Positions 8,159-17,762 of a stretch of DNA of 24,865 bases are shown piece after piece (the first letter of the stretch is position 1; every line of letters begins with the position of its first letter). This stretch comes from Penium margaritaceum (Eukaryota > Streptophyta > Zygnematophyceae > Desmidiales > Peniaceae): positions 11,661-36,525 of the forward strand of contig SZWC01014996.1 in the NCBI GenBank assembly GCA_023375785.1. Direction: 5' to 3'. The notes below the pieces were generated by a model. That model did no database searches and was not told where the DNA came from. It saw only the letters and a program-made list of their open reading frames with translations. The position numbers were made by a program, and so were the translations under genes.

Positions 8159-9010
8159 TGTTGGTTTTCGTGCATCCCTCATTGTACTCTATTGTTTCCT
8201 CCCGGCGTGTGTACATCGGCGTGCAGATGACTGACAGTGAGACTTGACATCGCTGGAGTGTTGCTCGGTGGAGCCGATGCAGGTTGAGGCCCACTCACCC
8301 GTCGCTGGAGCCCCCTCCCTCTGGCGATGCGCTCAGCTCCATCGGCAGGCCTCCTCGGTGGTTGGGCCGCCTGTGGTCACTACCACTGCAGATGTTGTTT
8401 GCATGCACCTAGCGTTGTGTCTTGCTGTGGCATTAGATCTGCAACGTCATGCGGTGCCTAGGGTCCATGTCTCTTGCTGTATGGCCTCGTTTGGCATCGT
8501 TGACTGTTGTAGGCACTACCTGGGTTCGAGTAGCCATAACTCCTTGTTGCTATTTTTTTGGCTGATTCTGACCGCACGACTGCGTTTGCAGCGTCGGTAT
8601 TATGGTATGGCTTAGTTTTCAAGCAAAATGGACGACGCTCGGGTTTTGGGCTGTTGGGCGTCTGGCAGGGCTCACCGAGAAAACCCTGCCTGCCAGAAAA
8701 TAGGTCTAGCACTATTTTTTGATTGGCTGGTTAGCATAGTAACAAGTTCTACACTAGTGGGGGGGAGCTAGAACTTGGAGGGTTCTCCCATTGTTGCTCA
8801 TTCTTCATTCCTAATGAGTCACTTTGAGTCTTCAGCTGCTTTTTGGTGCTAACACTGGCTGCGTGTTTCTGAGTAACAAATCCAGAGCTTCCAGACTTAG
8901 ACTCTAGAGCAGCCGACTGAGGGGGCAGCAGACTTAACCAACGAGCGTGGAAGCCCACACGCTGCATCAACAACGCTGCTGCCCCAACCTGCTGCCTAGG
9001 TTTTCTAGCT
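8159..9010 (+). repeat. 3' LTR of element A (complete, about 852 bp)
   Basis: It starts TGTTGG right after the purine tract and ends CTAGCT at the point where homology with the 5' LTR stops. The inner inverted repeat GGCAGGG/CCCTGCC recurs near 8665-8692. A second G-rich tract (8759-8766) inside the LTR could be mistaken for the purine tract. Immediately beyond 9010 the sequence switches to the minus-strand LTR of element B. Confidence 0.85.
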
Positions 9011-9205
9011 CAGGCCTGCCAATGGAGCTGAGCGCATCGCCGGTGGGAGGAGACTCCAGTGAACTGTGAGTGGGCCCCAGCGTGTGTCAGCTCCACCGAA
9101 CGACACGCAAGTAGTGTCGAGTCTTGCCGTCAGCCATCTACACGCCGATATACACAAGCCGGTAGCACACAATAGAGTACAGTGAGAGATGCACGAAAAC
9201 CAACT
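9011..9205 (-). repeat. 3' LTR of element B, first 195 bp only
   Basis: It matches the start of the A and C LTRs in reverse complement, through the region reading CGATGCGCTCAGCTCC-like in A. It stops at 9010/9011 against the end of A's LTR. The LTR start is damaged: AGTTGG stands where A has TGTTGG. The remaining 650 bp or so should lie left of the window beyond A. Confidence 0.8.
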
Positions 9206-9210
9206 CTTCC
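9206..9210 (-). other. Remnant polypurine tract of element B
   Basis: On the minus strand GGAAG precedes the LTR start, against GGGGAAG in A and GGGGGAG in C, so the tract is eroded. Confidence 0.4.
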
Positions 9211-9312
9211 ACATGACTCACAAGCGTAGTGCACATGTGCGTGTAGAGACAAAGTCAACAATCACACTTCCCCAGGCAACGCAGATACGTAGGCAAGGAC
9301 AAAGAGAGTCAT

Positions 9313-11214
9313 TCACGGACGCACGCCAACTGAACTCACAGCCTTCTTGAACGAGTCGCGCTTTAGTGCCTTCATCAAGAAATCAGACAATTGCCATGGT
9401 GTCTCAACCTAGAAGATGCTGATTTTGCCGTCATGCAACAACGAACGCACATAATTAAACTCAATGTTGATGTGCTTTTTGTGTGTGTGATGCACACCGT
9501 CATTGTCAGCGATGGCCATGGCACTCTCATTGTCAAAATACAACGTGATGGATGCGACAGACTGACGCATCTTAACAACAGACAACGCAACCACACACTC
9601 TCACACGCGCCTGAACCAAGGGCCATGTACTCAGCCTAAGTAGTGCTACGTGCAATGCACCTCTGCTTGCCACTGCGCCAAGACATTGCTGTGTCACCAA
9701 TCACATGTATCCAGCCTGTGCGACTCTTTCCGTCCGGATTGCAGGCCCAGTCACTGTTGGTGTAGTCTACCACGACAAGAGACGGCTGGCGACGGAACAT
9801 GAGACCTCGTCGAAGAGTCGAGACGACATAGCATTGTACTCGGATCGTGGCCTCAAAGTAGAGGTGACGTGGCTCCTGAGAAAACTCGCCCAAGAGGTTG
9901 ACGGCGAATGCGATGTCTAGGCGTGTCGTCGTTGCCAGGATCATCAGTGACCCGATGACTCGCAGATACGTGGTCATGTCAACTGGCTCCCCCACAACAG
10001 ATGGGCCAGGACTCTTTAGCTTCACCTGGCCATCAGGTGACATGGGTGAAGATGTGCTCGACACGAGTGGCAGGTCCTCCGCAAAGCGAGTGGACAGAGT
10101 CTGCATATATGCAGCTTGGTGGATGTGAAGGACACCATGGGAACGATCATGCTCGCGCTCCATGCCCAAGAAGACTTGGGCAGATCCGAGATCCTTCATC
10201 TAGTAGGCTGCGTGTAGCAAGTCCATGACACGCTGGATGGCCGCCGTGTCTGGCGACGCGATGAGGAGATCATCGATGTAAACCAGGACATCAGCAAAAC
10301 TCTAGCCTCGAGGACTGACAAGTAGTGTTGTGCTACGGTGGAGGCTACCGCGAAGGAGCGTGCTATTGATCTCCTGGTTCTAGCACCAAGGCGACTGCTT
10401 AAGGCCATAGAGGGCTTTCCGCAGCCGCCAGACTCTCCCTGTGCCATCATCAAAGCCTGGGGGCTACACCATGTAGAGCTCCTCACCCTCCTGTGAGCCA
10501 TGGAGAAAAGCGTTGCTCACGTCCATCTGATGTAACTCCCACCCATGCTGGGCAACTTGGCAGAAGAGCGCCCGTCTAGAGGAGAACCGGCCACTTGGGG
10601 CAAAGATCTAGTCGTAATGGACCCAAGGGATTTCGCCCCTTGGCTATAAGGCAGGCCTTGTACTTGTCCAAGGACCCGCGAGGCTTCCACTTGCGCTGAA
10701 AGACCCACTTGGCGCCGATGACCTTCCGACCTGGAGGAAGGGCGATGAGGTCGTACACGTGGTGCTGTCGGATGGCAGCAACCTCATCGGCACAGGCAGC
10801 ATCCTAGTGCGCAGCCTCAGGAGAGGCTTGTGCCTCGCGCAGGGTTGTTGGGTCCTCCGGGCATGCTGTGGAGCGGACTGAGAGGGTGTGTGCATCTTGA
10901 GCTCCAGGTGGGATGCGTGTGAGCGCAGCCATGACAGCGTGATGATGCTCATCATGAAGGATGGAATAGCCGAGTGCGGAGTCCGAGTGAAGGTTTGAAA
11001 TGATGGCCAAAACGGTGAGGCTGAGGGCCTTCGTGCTAGGATCCCCACTCACGACCGTGGGAGTGGAGGAGACACGTGGAGCCATAGGGGGTCGAAGCGT
11101 CACGGAGCGACGGTCTACGTTCTACGTCGGCTTGGGTCGGAGGCTGCCGCCTCGGCCACGCACGTAGCGTGGCAGGGTAGGAGGTGTAACTGAGGCCGAC
11201 AGGCCAACGGAGAT
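9313..11214 (-). pseudogene. pol: Element B pol: reverse transcriptase and RNase H, broken
   Basis: RT shows GAKWVFQRKWKP, LYMV then TAG then [22 protein letters not shown], and an intact catalytic loop YIDD at 10269-10280. MKDLGSAQVFLGMERE follows after a TAG that replaces the conserved Gln of AAYQMKD. RNase H shows the NSDWACN and GWIHVIGDTAMSW blocks and FDNESAMAIAD, and ends at the stop complementary to 9313-9315. Stops include TAG at 9636-9638, at the Trp of the EAAHW block (about 10804), and in the ELYMVQPP and NQEI neighbourhoods. The long open frame 9636-10199 is the RT palm-to-RNase H segment. It is inactive through stops rather than through loss of the RT active site. Confidence 0.88.
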
Positions 11215-11680
11215 GGATGGGATTGCTGGCCTAGAGGGGCCAGTGGACGCGACCAGGACTGTCGACCCGAAGGCGCCACTGGGTACGACCGGGGCTGCCG
11301 GTCCAGAGGGGCCAGTGGGCACGATCAGGACTGCCGGCCCGGAGGGGCCTGTGGACGCAACTGGGGCTGCTGGCCTAGAGGGGCCAGTGGACGCAAATAG
11401 GACTACCGGCCCGGAGGGGCCGGTGGGCGCGACCGGAGCTACTGGCCCAAAGGGACTCTTGGGCGCGACCGGGGCTGCTGGCTCGTTGGGGCCAGTGGAC
11501 GCGACTGGGGTTGATAGCCTAGAGGGGCCAGTGGACGCGACTGGGACTGCCGGCCCGGAGGGTTTGGTGGGCCCGACCGGGGCTGTCGGCCCGTAGGGGC
11601 CAGTGGGCGCGACTGGGGCTGCTGGCCTAGAGGGGCCAGTGGACGCGTCTGGAGCTCTTGGCCCAGAGGGGCTCAGGGAT
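11215..11680 (-). repeat. 36-bp coding minisatellite, about 12 units (linker of B)
   Basis: Same 12-residue Pro/Ala/Gly/Ser unit as in A (typical unit AAPVASTGPSGP), on the minus strand between integrase and RT. Only about 12 units are present. The frame through the array is open from 11751 to 11122 despite stops elsewhere in pol. Confidence 0.88.
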
Positions 11681-13883
11681 GTGTCACTCGGAAGCGGTAG
11701 GATGGAGGATGGACTCACCACTCCCCCATGCGACGCAAGAGATATAGACAAGCCGGAGTAAATGAAGTCGTGGGGAAATAGGTCCTAAAAAAAGAGGGCA
11801 TCGCAGGACTTGATGATGCAGTGCCGGGATGGGTCCCAGAAGCACCAAGCCTTCGACTAACGAGAGATACCGAGGAAGGTACAGGGATGTCCGCGGGGGG
11901 CGAGCTTGCCGTCCAACTACGGAGCGGGCACAGGTCAGCGTGCTAACCGCACCAATGCTGGTACGGCGTGGACTGGTGGGGAAGGGGACTGTGGGGAATT
12001 CGGTTCCAGACCCATGTCATATAGGCCATGGCTTCAAAACAGAAGCCATTGGAGAGACCAGACTCGACTCGCATGGTACGGACGACATCGGCTATGGTAC
12101 AGTTCCACCATTCGGAGACGCTGTTCTAGACGAGAGTGTAGGGCGCGGCCGTCTCATGGTGGATAGTGCGAGAGGCAAGAAAGGTCGTGCTCTCACCCAT
12201 GTACTCACCACCGCAATCGGAGCAAAATCGGCAAAGAGAGCGACCACACTGGCGCTCCGCAAGGACAAGCCAGTCTTGAATGGCTCGAACAACATCGCTT
12301 TTCTACCAAAGGTAGAAGACCCTGCGGTACCGAGAATAGTTGTCAGTGAGGGTGAGGACATAACGGCCATGCTCTCCGACAGACTTGTTGGGGAGAGGAT
12401 CCATGACATCGGAATGGACTAGATCAAGAGAGGCGGATGCACGAGAGGAAGACAAAGGGTACGTGGACCGATGCATCTTGCTCTGAGCGCAATCAATGCA
12501 CTTTGTGGGGCTCGAGAGAGGGAAAGTCTCCGGGTCAAGGCCNATGGTGGATAGTGCGAGAGGCAAGAAAGGTCGTGCTCTCACCCATGTACTCACCACC
12601 GCAATCGGAGCAAAATCGGCAAAGAGAGCGACCACACTGGCGCTCCGCAAGGACAAGCCAGTCTTGAATGGCTCGAACAACATCGCTTTTCTACCAAAGG
12701 TAGAAGACCCTGCGGTACCGAGAATAGTTGTCAGTGAGGGTGAGGACATAACGGCCATGCTCTCCGACAGACTTGTTGGGGAGAGGATCCATGACATCGG
12801 AATGGACTAGATCAAGAGAGGCGGATGCACGAGAGGAAGACAAAGGGTACGTGGACCGATGCATCTTGCTCTGAGCGCAATCAATGCACTTTGTGGGGCT
12901 CGAGAGAGGGAAAGTCTCCGGGTCAAGGCCCTTGGCCGGCTGGGTGCGGAGCATGCTATCTATGGCAGGAGAGTGGAAGTGGCAAAGGCGGTGGTGCACG
13001 ACGCGGGTGTGCTGAGGAGAGAGCGTGCTAGTGACAAACACATGGCCTGTGGTGGCTGACGGAGAGAAGATGGAAGGAGAGGAAGACAGACAAGGGATAT
13101 GCCACAGGTTGCCACGGGCGGTGGCGTGCAGTACGATGAGACCGGACGGAAGCAACGACACAGTGCCAACACCATGGGAGTGCACAATGTCCATGCTCAT
13201 GCGGTCAAGGACAGTGATGGACAGGAGGCTGAGCTCGAGATCTGGGATGAAGAGGACATCAGTGAGAAAGACATCACCGACAGGGCCACGAAAACGAACG
13301 ACGCCGACACCATGGTCAGGCAACACCTGTCTGGAGCCCGTCCGGACACCGGAGACATCGCCAACGGGACCGAGCATACTAAAGGCCTCATGGAGGCCGT
13401 CATATGATGCGTGGCCCCAGAGTCATTGATCCAGGTCTCAACGGAGTCATTGACCGTGGTTGCCAGGTCGCTAACAGTCACATGACAGCAAGCAAGAGAC
13501 GCGGACGTGCTAGAAGGGGGTGCGAGCCGATATTGCCATTCATCAAGCCATGCAACGTCGTCGTGGAAGGGAGTAGAGGAGACCACGGGAAACGACGAGA
13601 CAGACGAGGATGTAGGACACAACCGCAGCTCAGTCTCAGTCATGCAGGGTTGAGTAGGGAAGCAGGAGGTGATGTAACTCGCACTTCCCTAGGGGAGAGG
13701 GCAAGGCAGGCCGAGCAAGAGCGCGATGAATTACTCCAGCTGACGCTCACGGGAGGATGGCCCGAGAGTGTAGACTGAGTGCGGAGTGATGGCACCGAAG
13801 CTAGGGTAGGAGGAGGACTGTGCTAGGGAAGGAAACGGAGGCGTCGACGGCTGCGGATGGTACTGCGGCAGTGCTGGTGTCGG
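11681..13883 (-). pseudogene. pol: Element B pol: protease and integrase, broken
   Basis: The protease motif WINDSGATHHMT is intact near 13400-13440, but one base is lost just after it (near 13390), so the following domain opens in another frame (13377 downwards). The pre-integrase zinc region shows HTRVVHHRLCHFH and CPTKCIDC-like Cys pairs. The integrase core shows HSDVMDPL, then a TAG replacing the Gln of the RQKSDV block near 12313, SDCGGEY, and SVSEWWN with the catalytic Glu kept. The N at 12543 with its 387-bp duplication repeats the core's first half. The gag-pol junction carries a TAG at 13884-13886. Confidence 0.87.
12156..12930 (-). other. Probable assembly artefact: single N with 387-bp direct duplication
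   Basis: Bases 12156-12542 recur at 12544-12930 with no difference that I can see. The first copy ends exactly at the N at 12543. Read along element B, the integrase core is present twice; one copy gives the normal domain order. Confidence 0.87.
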
Positions 13884-14882
13884 CTAGACTAGCGGAGCTG
13901 GTGGAGTAGTGGAGCTGCTGGACGAGGACAAGGCGTCAAAGCCGGCGACTGCTACGGCGGCAGATGCAAGACAACGCTCCCACTGGCAATGCATGGTGGC
14001 GATGACGCGGGCCTTGTCTGTCGGCAGAGGGCACGTGTACCACCCGTGCTTGGGCAGGCCACAGTTGTGGCAGACTGAGCCGCCAGCGCTTGACCCGGTT
14101 GACGGTTGCCGCTGCCACTGCTGACCCTTGCCTTTCTTGTTCCAACGCTTCTTCTTCCCCGACGGCAATGAGGTAGCTGCAACGGGGGAGGCGACGACCA
14201 CGGAGGCGATGGTAGGGGAGGCGAGAGCCTACGTCCGCTAGAGTCGAGACTCCAGACCAGCTTCCTCAATCCGGAGGAAGAGCTCGTATGCCCAAGGCAT
14301 GAGCGTGCCCTAGGCCGCCAGGGTGGAAAGGACGTCCTGGGAGTAGTGCACGAAGATGTCCGTGTACGCCTCGGTGGCACCACACTTGATGGTAAGGAGC
14401 GTGGTCAGAGGGGGTGGGACAGAGGTGCCGAGGCAACGAAGGATGTCCTCCGCCCGCTGCCAGTAGGCGATGACTGTCTCGGTCTCCCCCATGTGCAGGG
14501 AGTTGAACTCCCGCAGCAAACGGCTGGTCTTAGCCTCGCTGGACACGCGATGGGGACTAGTGAGGATGTGCCACGCGGCTGCAGGGTCGGGGCTGGCGTC
14601 AGAAGTGAAGTCGCCGAGGAAGGGCTCTAGGTCCAGGCGTGAAGCCGGAGGGGCGACGGGGACTAGAACACGTACGACGCAACCAGCATCATGTAGCTAG
14701 TCGGCCAGGATGGCATCATACGGGAGGGTGTAGTATGCCCACATGCCTTCACCCTACGCTCAGATCCGGAAGCTGAGCTCCCAGCTCCGGAACTGCTTGC
14801 TGGCCTGAAGCGGTGACGACGGCATCTCAAAGTCCTTCTGCCTGTGGCCGGCACCCAGAGTGGGGCCAAGGACGGAGGTCAC
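13884..14882 (-). pseudogene. gag: Element B gag, stops and lost start codon
   Basis: Homologous to the gag of A along its length. The ATG is replaced by GTG (complement of 14880-14882). Stops in the N-terminal half replace Trp and Gln codons seen in A, and further TAGs lie near 14312 and 14226-14242. The segment 14546-14310 is open and supplies the frame that A lost (PPPLTTLLTIKCGATEAY). The nucleocapsid knuckle CHNCGLPKHGWYTC (C-x2-C-x4-H-x4-C) is intact near 14043-14084, preceded by a basic KKKRWNKKGK stretch. No functional capsid protein could be made. Confidence 0.87.
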
Positions 14883-15089
14883 CGTCTGCCGCTGGCACTG
14901 AGTCTACTGCTTTCCTAGGTGATGCGTGGCAGTAGACATAGCTGGGCTGGCATGCCCTTGAGGATGAATGGTGGCGGCGTACAAGTGGCAGTCTTGGAGA
15001 CCAATGAATGCAGCACTGCAAGCTGTTGCGTCAGGGCGACGAGCTGTTGCTGAAGAGCAGCCAAGGGGTCAGGGTTGCCGTCAGGAACG

Positions 15090-15153
15090 CCGGAGGACTG
15101 TTGCTGGTGCTGCTGCTTCTACTGATGCTGCTGCTGCTGCTGCTGGAGCCATT
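15090..15153 (-). repeat. Short AGC triplet tract 3 of element B
   Basis: About 65 bp of AGC/AGA units in the position where A has about 270 bp (1867-2135). Matching sequence on both sides shows the two tracts are the same site. Confidence 0.65.
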
Positions 15154-15249
15154 ACAAAAAAGGGGGGCTAGGGGTCCCCCCAACAGAGGAGGACCCCTCC
15201 CCACTGGGGCTGTTAGCAATGGTTTGGTGCCCCTTGTTTTTTCTGCTGC

Positions 15250-15289
15250 TGATGTCAGTAGTGATGTCAGCTTAGGGCGGCTGACGTCA
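15250..15289 (-). promoter_or_regulatory. Cluster of three TGACGTCA-like palindromes, element B
   Basis: Octamers start at 15250 (TGATGTCA), 15262 (TGATGTCA) and 15282 (TGACGTCA). The 12/20 spacing mirrors 1711-1750 of A, as expected for the opposite orientation. Confidence 0.45.
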
Positions 15290-15384
15290 GCAGCTGCCGC
15301 CGCATTGTCTACGCGACTACTGCTCTAGATGACCCTCCCACCCTTTGGTTTTCTTTCCTCTCCCTCCCCTTTTTTTTGTGTTGA

Positions 15385-15436
15385 TGATGTCAGTAGTGAT
15401 GTCAACAGTGACGTCAGAAGCGGGATGCTGATGTCA
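15385..15436 (-). promoter_or_regulatory. Array of four TGACGTCA-like palindromes, element B
   Basis: Octamers start at 15385 (TGATGTCA), 15397 (TGATGTCA), 15409 (TGACGTCA) and 15429 (TGATGTCA). The 12/12/20 spacing is the mirror image of 1581-1632 in A. Confidence 0.5.
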
Positions 15437-15449
15437 GTAGCGGCGGTTG

Positions 15450-15760
15450 TTAGGGCCGCTACTACTAGTGCTACTGCTGCTGTTGCTGCTACTACTGTTA
15501 GTGCTACTACTACTACAGCTGATGATGCTGCTGCTGCTGCTCCAACTACTGCTGCTACTACTGCTGCTGTTGTTGTTGTTGTTGCTGTTGTTGTTGCTGC
15601 TGCTACAGCTGTTGTTGCTACTGCTATAGCTATTGTTGCTGCTGCTACAACTGTTGTTGCGGCTGTAGTTGCAACAATAACTGCTGCTACTGCTACCACG
15701 GGCTGCTACGGCTGCTATGGCTATTGCAATAGCTATGGCAACTGCTGTAGTCGAGGTAGA
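15450..15760 (-). repeat. Triplet tract 2 of element B
   Basis: Plus strand reads CTG/CTA/GTT triplets; in element orientation these are CAG/TAG/AAC units, matching tract 1265-1570 of A. Confidence 0.7.
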
Positions 15761-15919
15761 GGAGCTGGAGGGGTGGGGAATTTTTTTCTCTCTTTTTTTT
15801 TCTGTCACAACAAGCTTTGCTGCTCGCTATGGGCAGCGGGCAGCGAGCCCGCTGCTTACTATGAGCAGCGGGCTCAATGCCCGCAGCCTGTCGCTCGCGA
15901 CGAGCTACAGGTTGCGAGC

Positions 15920-16330
15920 AGTAGCAGCCGTTGTTGGCTACTGCTGGCAGCTGGTCACTATTGCTCTTGCTGCAACAAGCTGCTGCTGCGGCTTTCTGCT
16001 ACGGCTGCTGCAGCCCGCTGGTGTTGCTGCTCGCTGCTACAGTTGCTGTTGCTTCTCCGTGCTGCAGCTCCTGCTTGCTGCCCCTGTTGTTTGCTGCTGG
16101 TGCTACCGATTGCTGCCATTGCTGTTGCTGCTTACTAAGGTTGCTGCTGCTGTTACGGGCTCCTATTGGTGGCCGTTGCTGCTACTTTCTGCTATGGACT
16201 GCTACTGTCGTGGGCTACTGCGAGCTGCAGCTGCTGTCCGCTGCTGCTACTGCAGGTAGCTGCTGCTGGCTGCTGCTACCACTGCTTGTTGCCGTTGCCT
16301 CCGGCTGGTGCTGCTACAGAGTGCTCTTGT
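15920..16330 (-). repeat. Triplet tract 1 of element B
   Basis: CTG-type triplets on the plus strand, AGC-type in element orientation, matching 768-1165 of A and lying on the primer-site side of tract 2 as in A. Confidence 0.7.
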
Positions 16331-16557
16331 TGCGTGCGAGTGCAAGTCACTGCACCCGCGTGACGTTCTGCGTGAGTCGTCGCCCGCAGGTGTCCGACGC
16401 GGCCTGTCACTCACCTCCTCGCATGACGCGTGGAGGTCAGTGCTGCCGAAGTATTTTAGCAGCATTCCCCCTAGCCCAGTGGCCGTGGGAAGATATCTGA
16501 CATCACCACCAGGTGGGTAAATGCTGGTGGAAAAACTCTGGCAGAATTTCCCCTACA

Positions 16558-17230
16558 CTGGCGCGTATGGGGGTCTGCCGGCGTTGATTGGCACCTGTAC
16601 GTCAGTCTTCTGTTGCTGCTACTACGCTCTCGCTCTGATACCAAGCTAGAAATGCTAGGCGACAGGTTGGGGCAGTAGCGTTGTTGATGCAGCGTGCGGG
16701 CTTCAACGCTAGTTGCTTAAGTCTGCTATCCCCTCAGTCTGCTGCTCTAGAGTCTAAGTCTGGAAGCTCTTGATATGTTACTCAGAAACGTGCGCGCTAG
16801 TGTTAGCACCAAAAAGCAGCTGAAAACTCAAAGTGACTGATTAGGAATGAAGAATGAGCAACAATGGGAGACCCCTCCAAGTTCTAGCTCCCCNCTGGCG
16901 CGTATGGGGGTCTGCCGGCGTTGATTGGCACCTGTACGTCAGTCTTCTGTTGCTGCTACTACGCTCTCGCTCTGATACCAAGCTAGAAATGCTAGGCGAC
17001 AGGTTGGGGCAGTAGCGTTGTTGATGCAGCGTGCGGGCTTCAACGCTAGTTGCTTAAGTCTGCTATCCCCTCAGTCTGCTGCTCTAGAGTCTAAGTCTGG
17101 AAGCTCTTGATATGTTACTCAGAAACGTGCGCGCTAGTGTTAGCACCAAAAAGCAGCTGAAAACTCAAAGTGACTGATTAGGAATGAAGAATGAGCAACA
17201 ATGGGAGACCCCTCCAAGTTCTAGCTCCCC
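16558..17230 (-). other. Probable assembly artefact: single N with 336-bp direct duplication
   Basis: Bases 16558-16893 recur at 16895-17230 without visible difference, the first copy ending exactly at the N at 16894. Each copy contains the primer site and the adjoining LTR end, so the primer site appears twice (16632-16643 and 16969-16980). The first copy runs into the leader and the second into the rest of the LTR, which is what an unmerged contig overlap would give. Confidence 0.87.
16969..16980 (-). other. Primer-binding site of element B (initiator Met-tRNA type)
   Basis: On the minus strand it reads TGGTATCAGAGC, immediately after the LTR end CTAGCT. This is the standard plant copia site complementary to initiator Met-tRNA. 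The identical string at 16632-16643 belongs to the duplicated copy. Confidence 0.85.
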
Positions 17231-17657
17231 TCCACTAGTGTAGAACTTGTTACTCAGCTTATCAGCCAATCAATAAATTGTCCTATGCCTATTTTCTGGC
17301 AGGCAGGGATTTTTCGGTGAGCCCTGCCAGACGCCCGACAGCCCAAAACCCGGGCATCGTCCGTTTTACCTGAAAACTGCACCATACCATAATACCGACG
17401 TTGCGAACACAGTCGTGTGGTCAGAATCAACTAGAAGAATAGCAGCAAAGAGTTACGGCCGCCTGAACCTAGGCAATGCCTACGACAGTCAGTGATGCCA
17501 AACAGTGCCACACAGTAAGAGATATGGATCCTAGGCACAGCATGACGCTACAGACGCAATGGCACAACCAGAAACAACGTTGGGTGCATGTAGACAGCAT
17601 CTGCACTTGTAGTGAACGCTGGTGGCCCGACCTCCGAGGAGACTGCCGATGGAGCTG

Positions 17658-17702
17658 AGCGCGTCGCCGGAGGGAGGATGCTCCTCCCTCCGGCGATGCG
17701 CT
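17658..17702. repeat. Hairpin 1: 21-bp inverted repeat, 3-nt loop
   Basis: 17665-17678 pairs perfectly with 17682-17695 around TGC. The stem extends outwards seven more pairs with one G.T wobble. The A and C LTRs carry only one arm at this place. Confidence 0.85.
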
Positions 17703-17756
17703 AAGGCCCACTCACTATTCAGCTCGGTGGAGCTGAATAGTGAGTGGGCCTTAGCG
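17699..17756. repeat. Hairpin 2: perfect 27-bp inverted repeat, 4-nt loop
   Basis: 17699-17725 is the exact reverse complement of 17730-17756 around GGTG. It overlaps hairpin 1 by the bases CGCT (17699-17702). One arm matches LTR sequence; the other is extra. Confidence 0.88.
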
Positions 17757-17762
17757 TGCATC

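Larger units (their letters stand above)
1..9010 (+). mobile_element. Element A: copia-type LTR retrotransposon, degenerate, 5' LTR cut by window start
   Basis: The order is LTR fragment, primer-binding site, leader, gag with a CCHC knuckle, protease, integrase, Pro-rich repeat linker, RT, RNase H, purine tract, LTR. Integrase before RT defines copia (Pseudoviridae) rather than gypsy. Bases 1-458 match 8551-9010, so both LTRs belong to one element; by eye 6 of the first 60 bases differ, so the insertion is old. The coding part has at least four frameshifts and about a dozen stops, so the copy is not autonomous. About 390 bp of the 5' LTR and the left target-site duplication should lie upstream of the window. 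Confidence 0.93.
14883..16968 (-). other. Element B untranslated leader, triplet-rich
   Basis: Minus-strand counterpart of the A leader, in the same block order: stem-loop region near 16440-16545, triplet tracts at about 15920-16330 and 15450-15760, palindrome arrays 15385-15436 and 15250-15289, and the short tract 15090-15153. The first copy of the N-linked duplication (16558-16893) is included, so the true leader is about 336 bp shorter. I see no gene. The open frames here are triplet-derived poly-Ala/Leu/Cys strings. Confidence 0.78.
9011..17762 (-). mobile_element. Element B: second copy of the same copia family, opposite strand, interrupted
   Basis: Every block of element A recurs in reverse order on the minus strand: 5' LTR (16981-17762), primer site, triplet-rich leader, gag, protease, integrase, repeat linker, RT, RNase H, and the first 195 bp of a 3' LTR. 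The 3' LTR breaks off exactly where A ends. Two single-N joins with duplications (12543, 16894) lie inside and inflate its length. Multiple TAG stops and frameshifts make it inactive, although its RT loop (YIDD), protease (DSG) and primer site are intact. Confidence 0.92.
16981..17762 (-). repeat. 5' LTR of element B, outer end missing and rearranged
   Basis: It runs from the primer site outwards and matches the A and C LTRs, including the GGCAGGG/CCCTGCC inverted repeat (near 17302-17330). It breaks off at about 17762, short of the expected TGTTG start, where the inner part of C's LTR takes over. Near the break it carries a pair of long hairpins (17658-17756) absent from the other copies. 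Confidence 0.8.

Noticed and set aside
8244..8615. 123-codon open frame after pol of A
   Set aside because: It lies wholly within the 3' LTR, and the same LTR region in B and C does not keep the frame.
8758..8780. Polypurine tract at the internal G-rich stretch, which would make the LTR only about 230 bp
   Set aside because: The LTR copies stay homologous well outside this point in A, B and C, and a better purine tract followed by TGTTG lies at 8152-8158 and 18470-18476.
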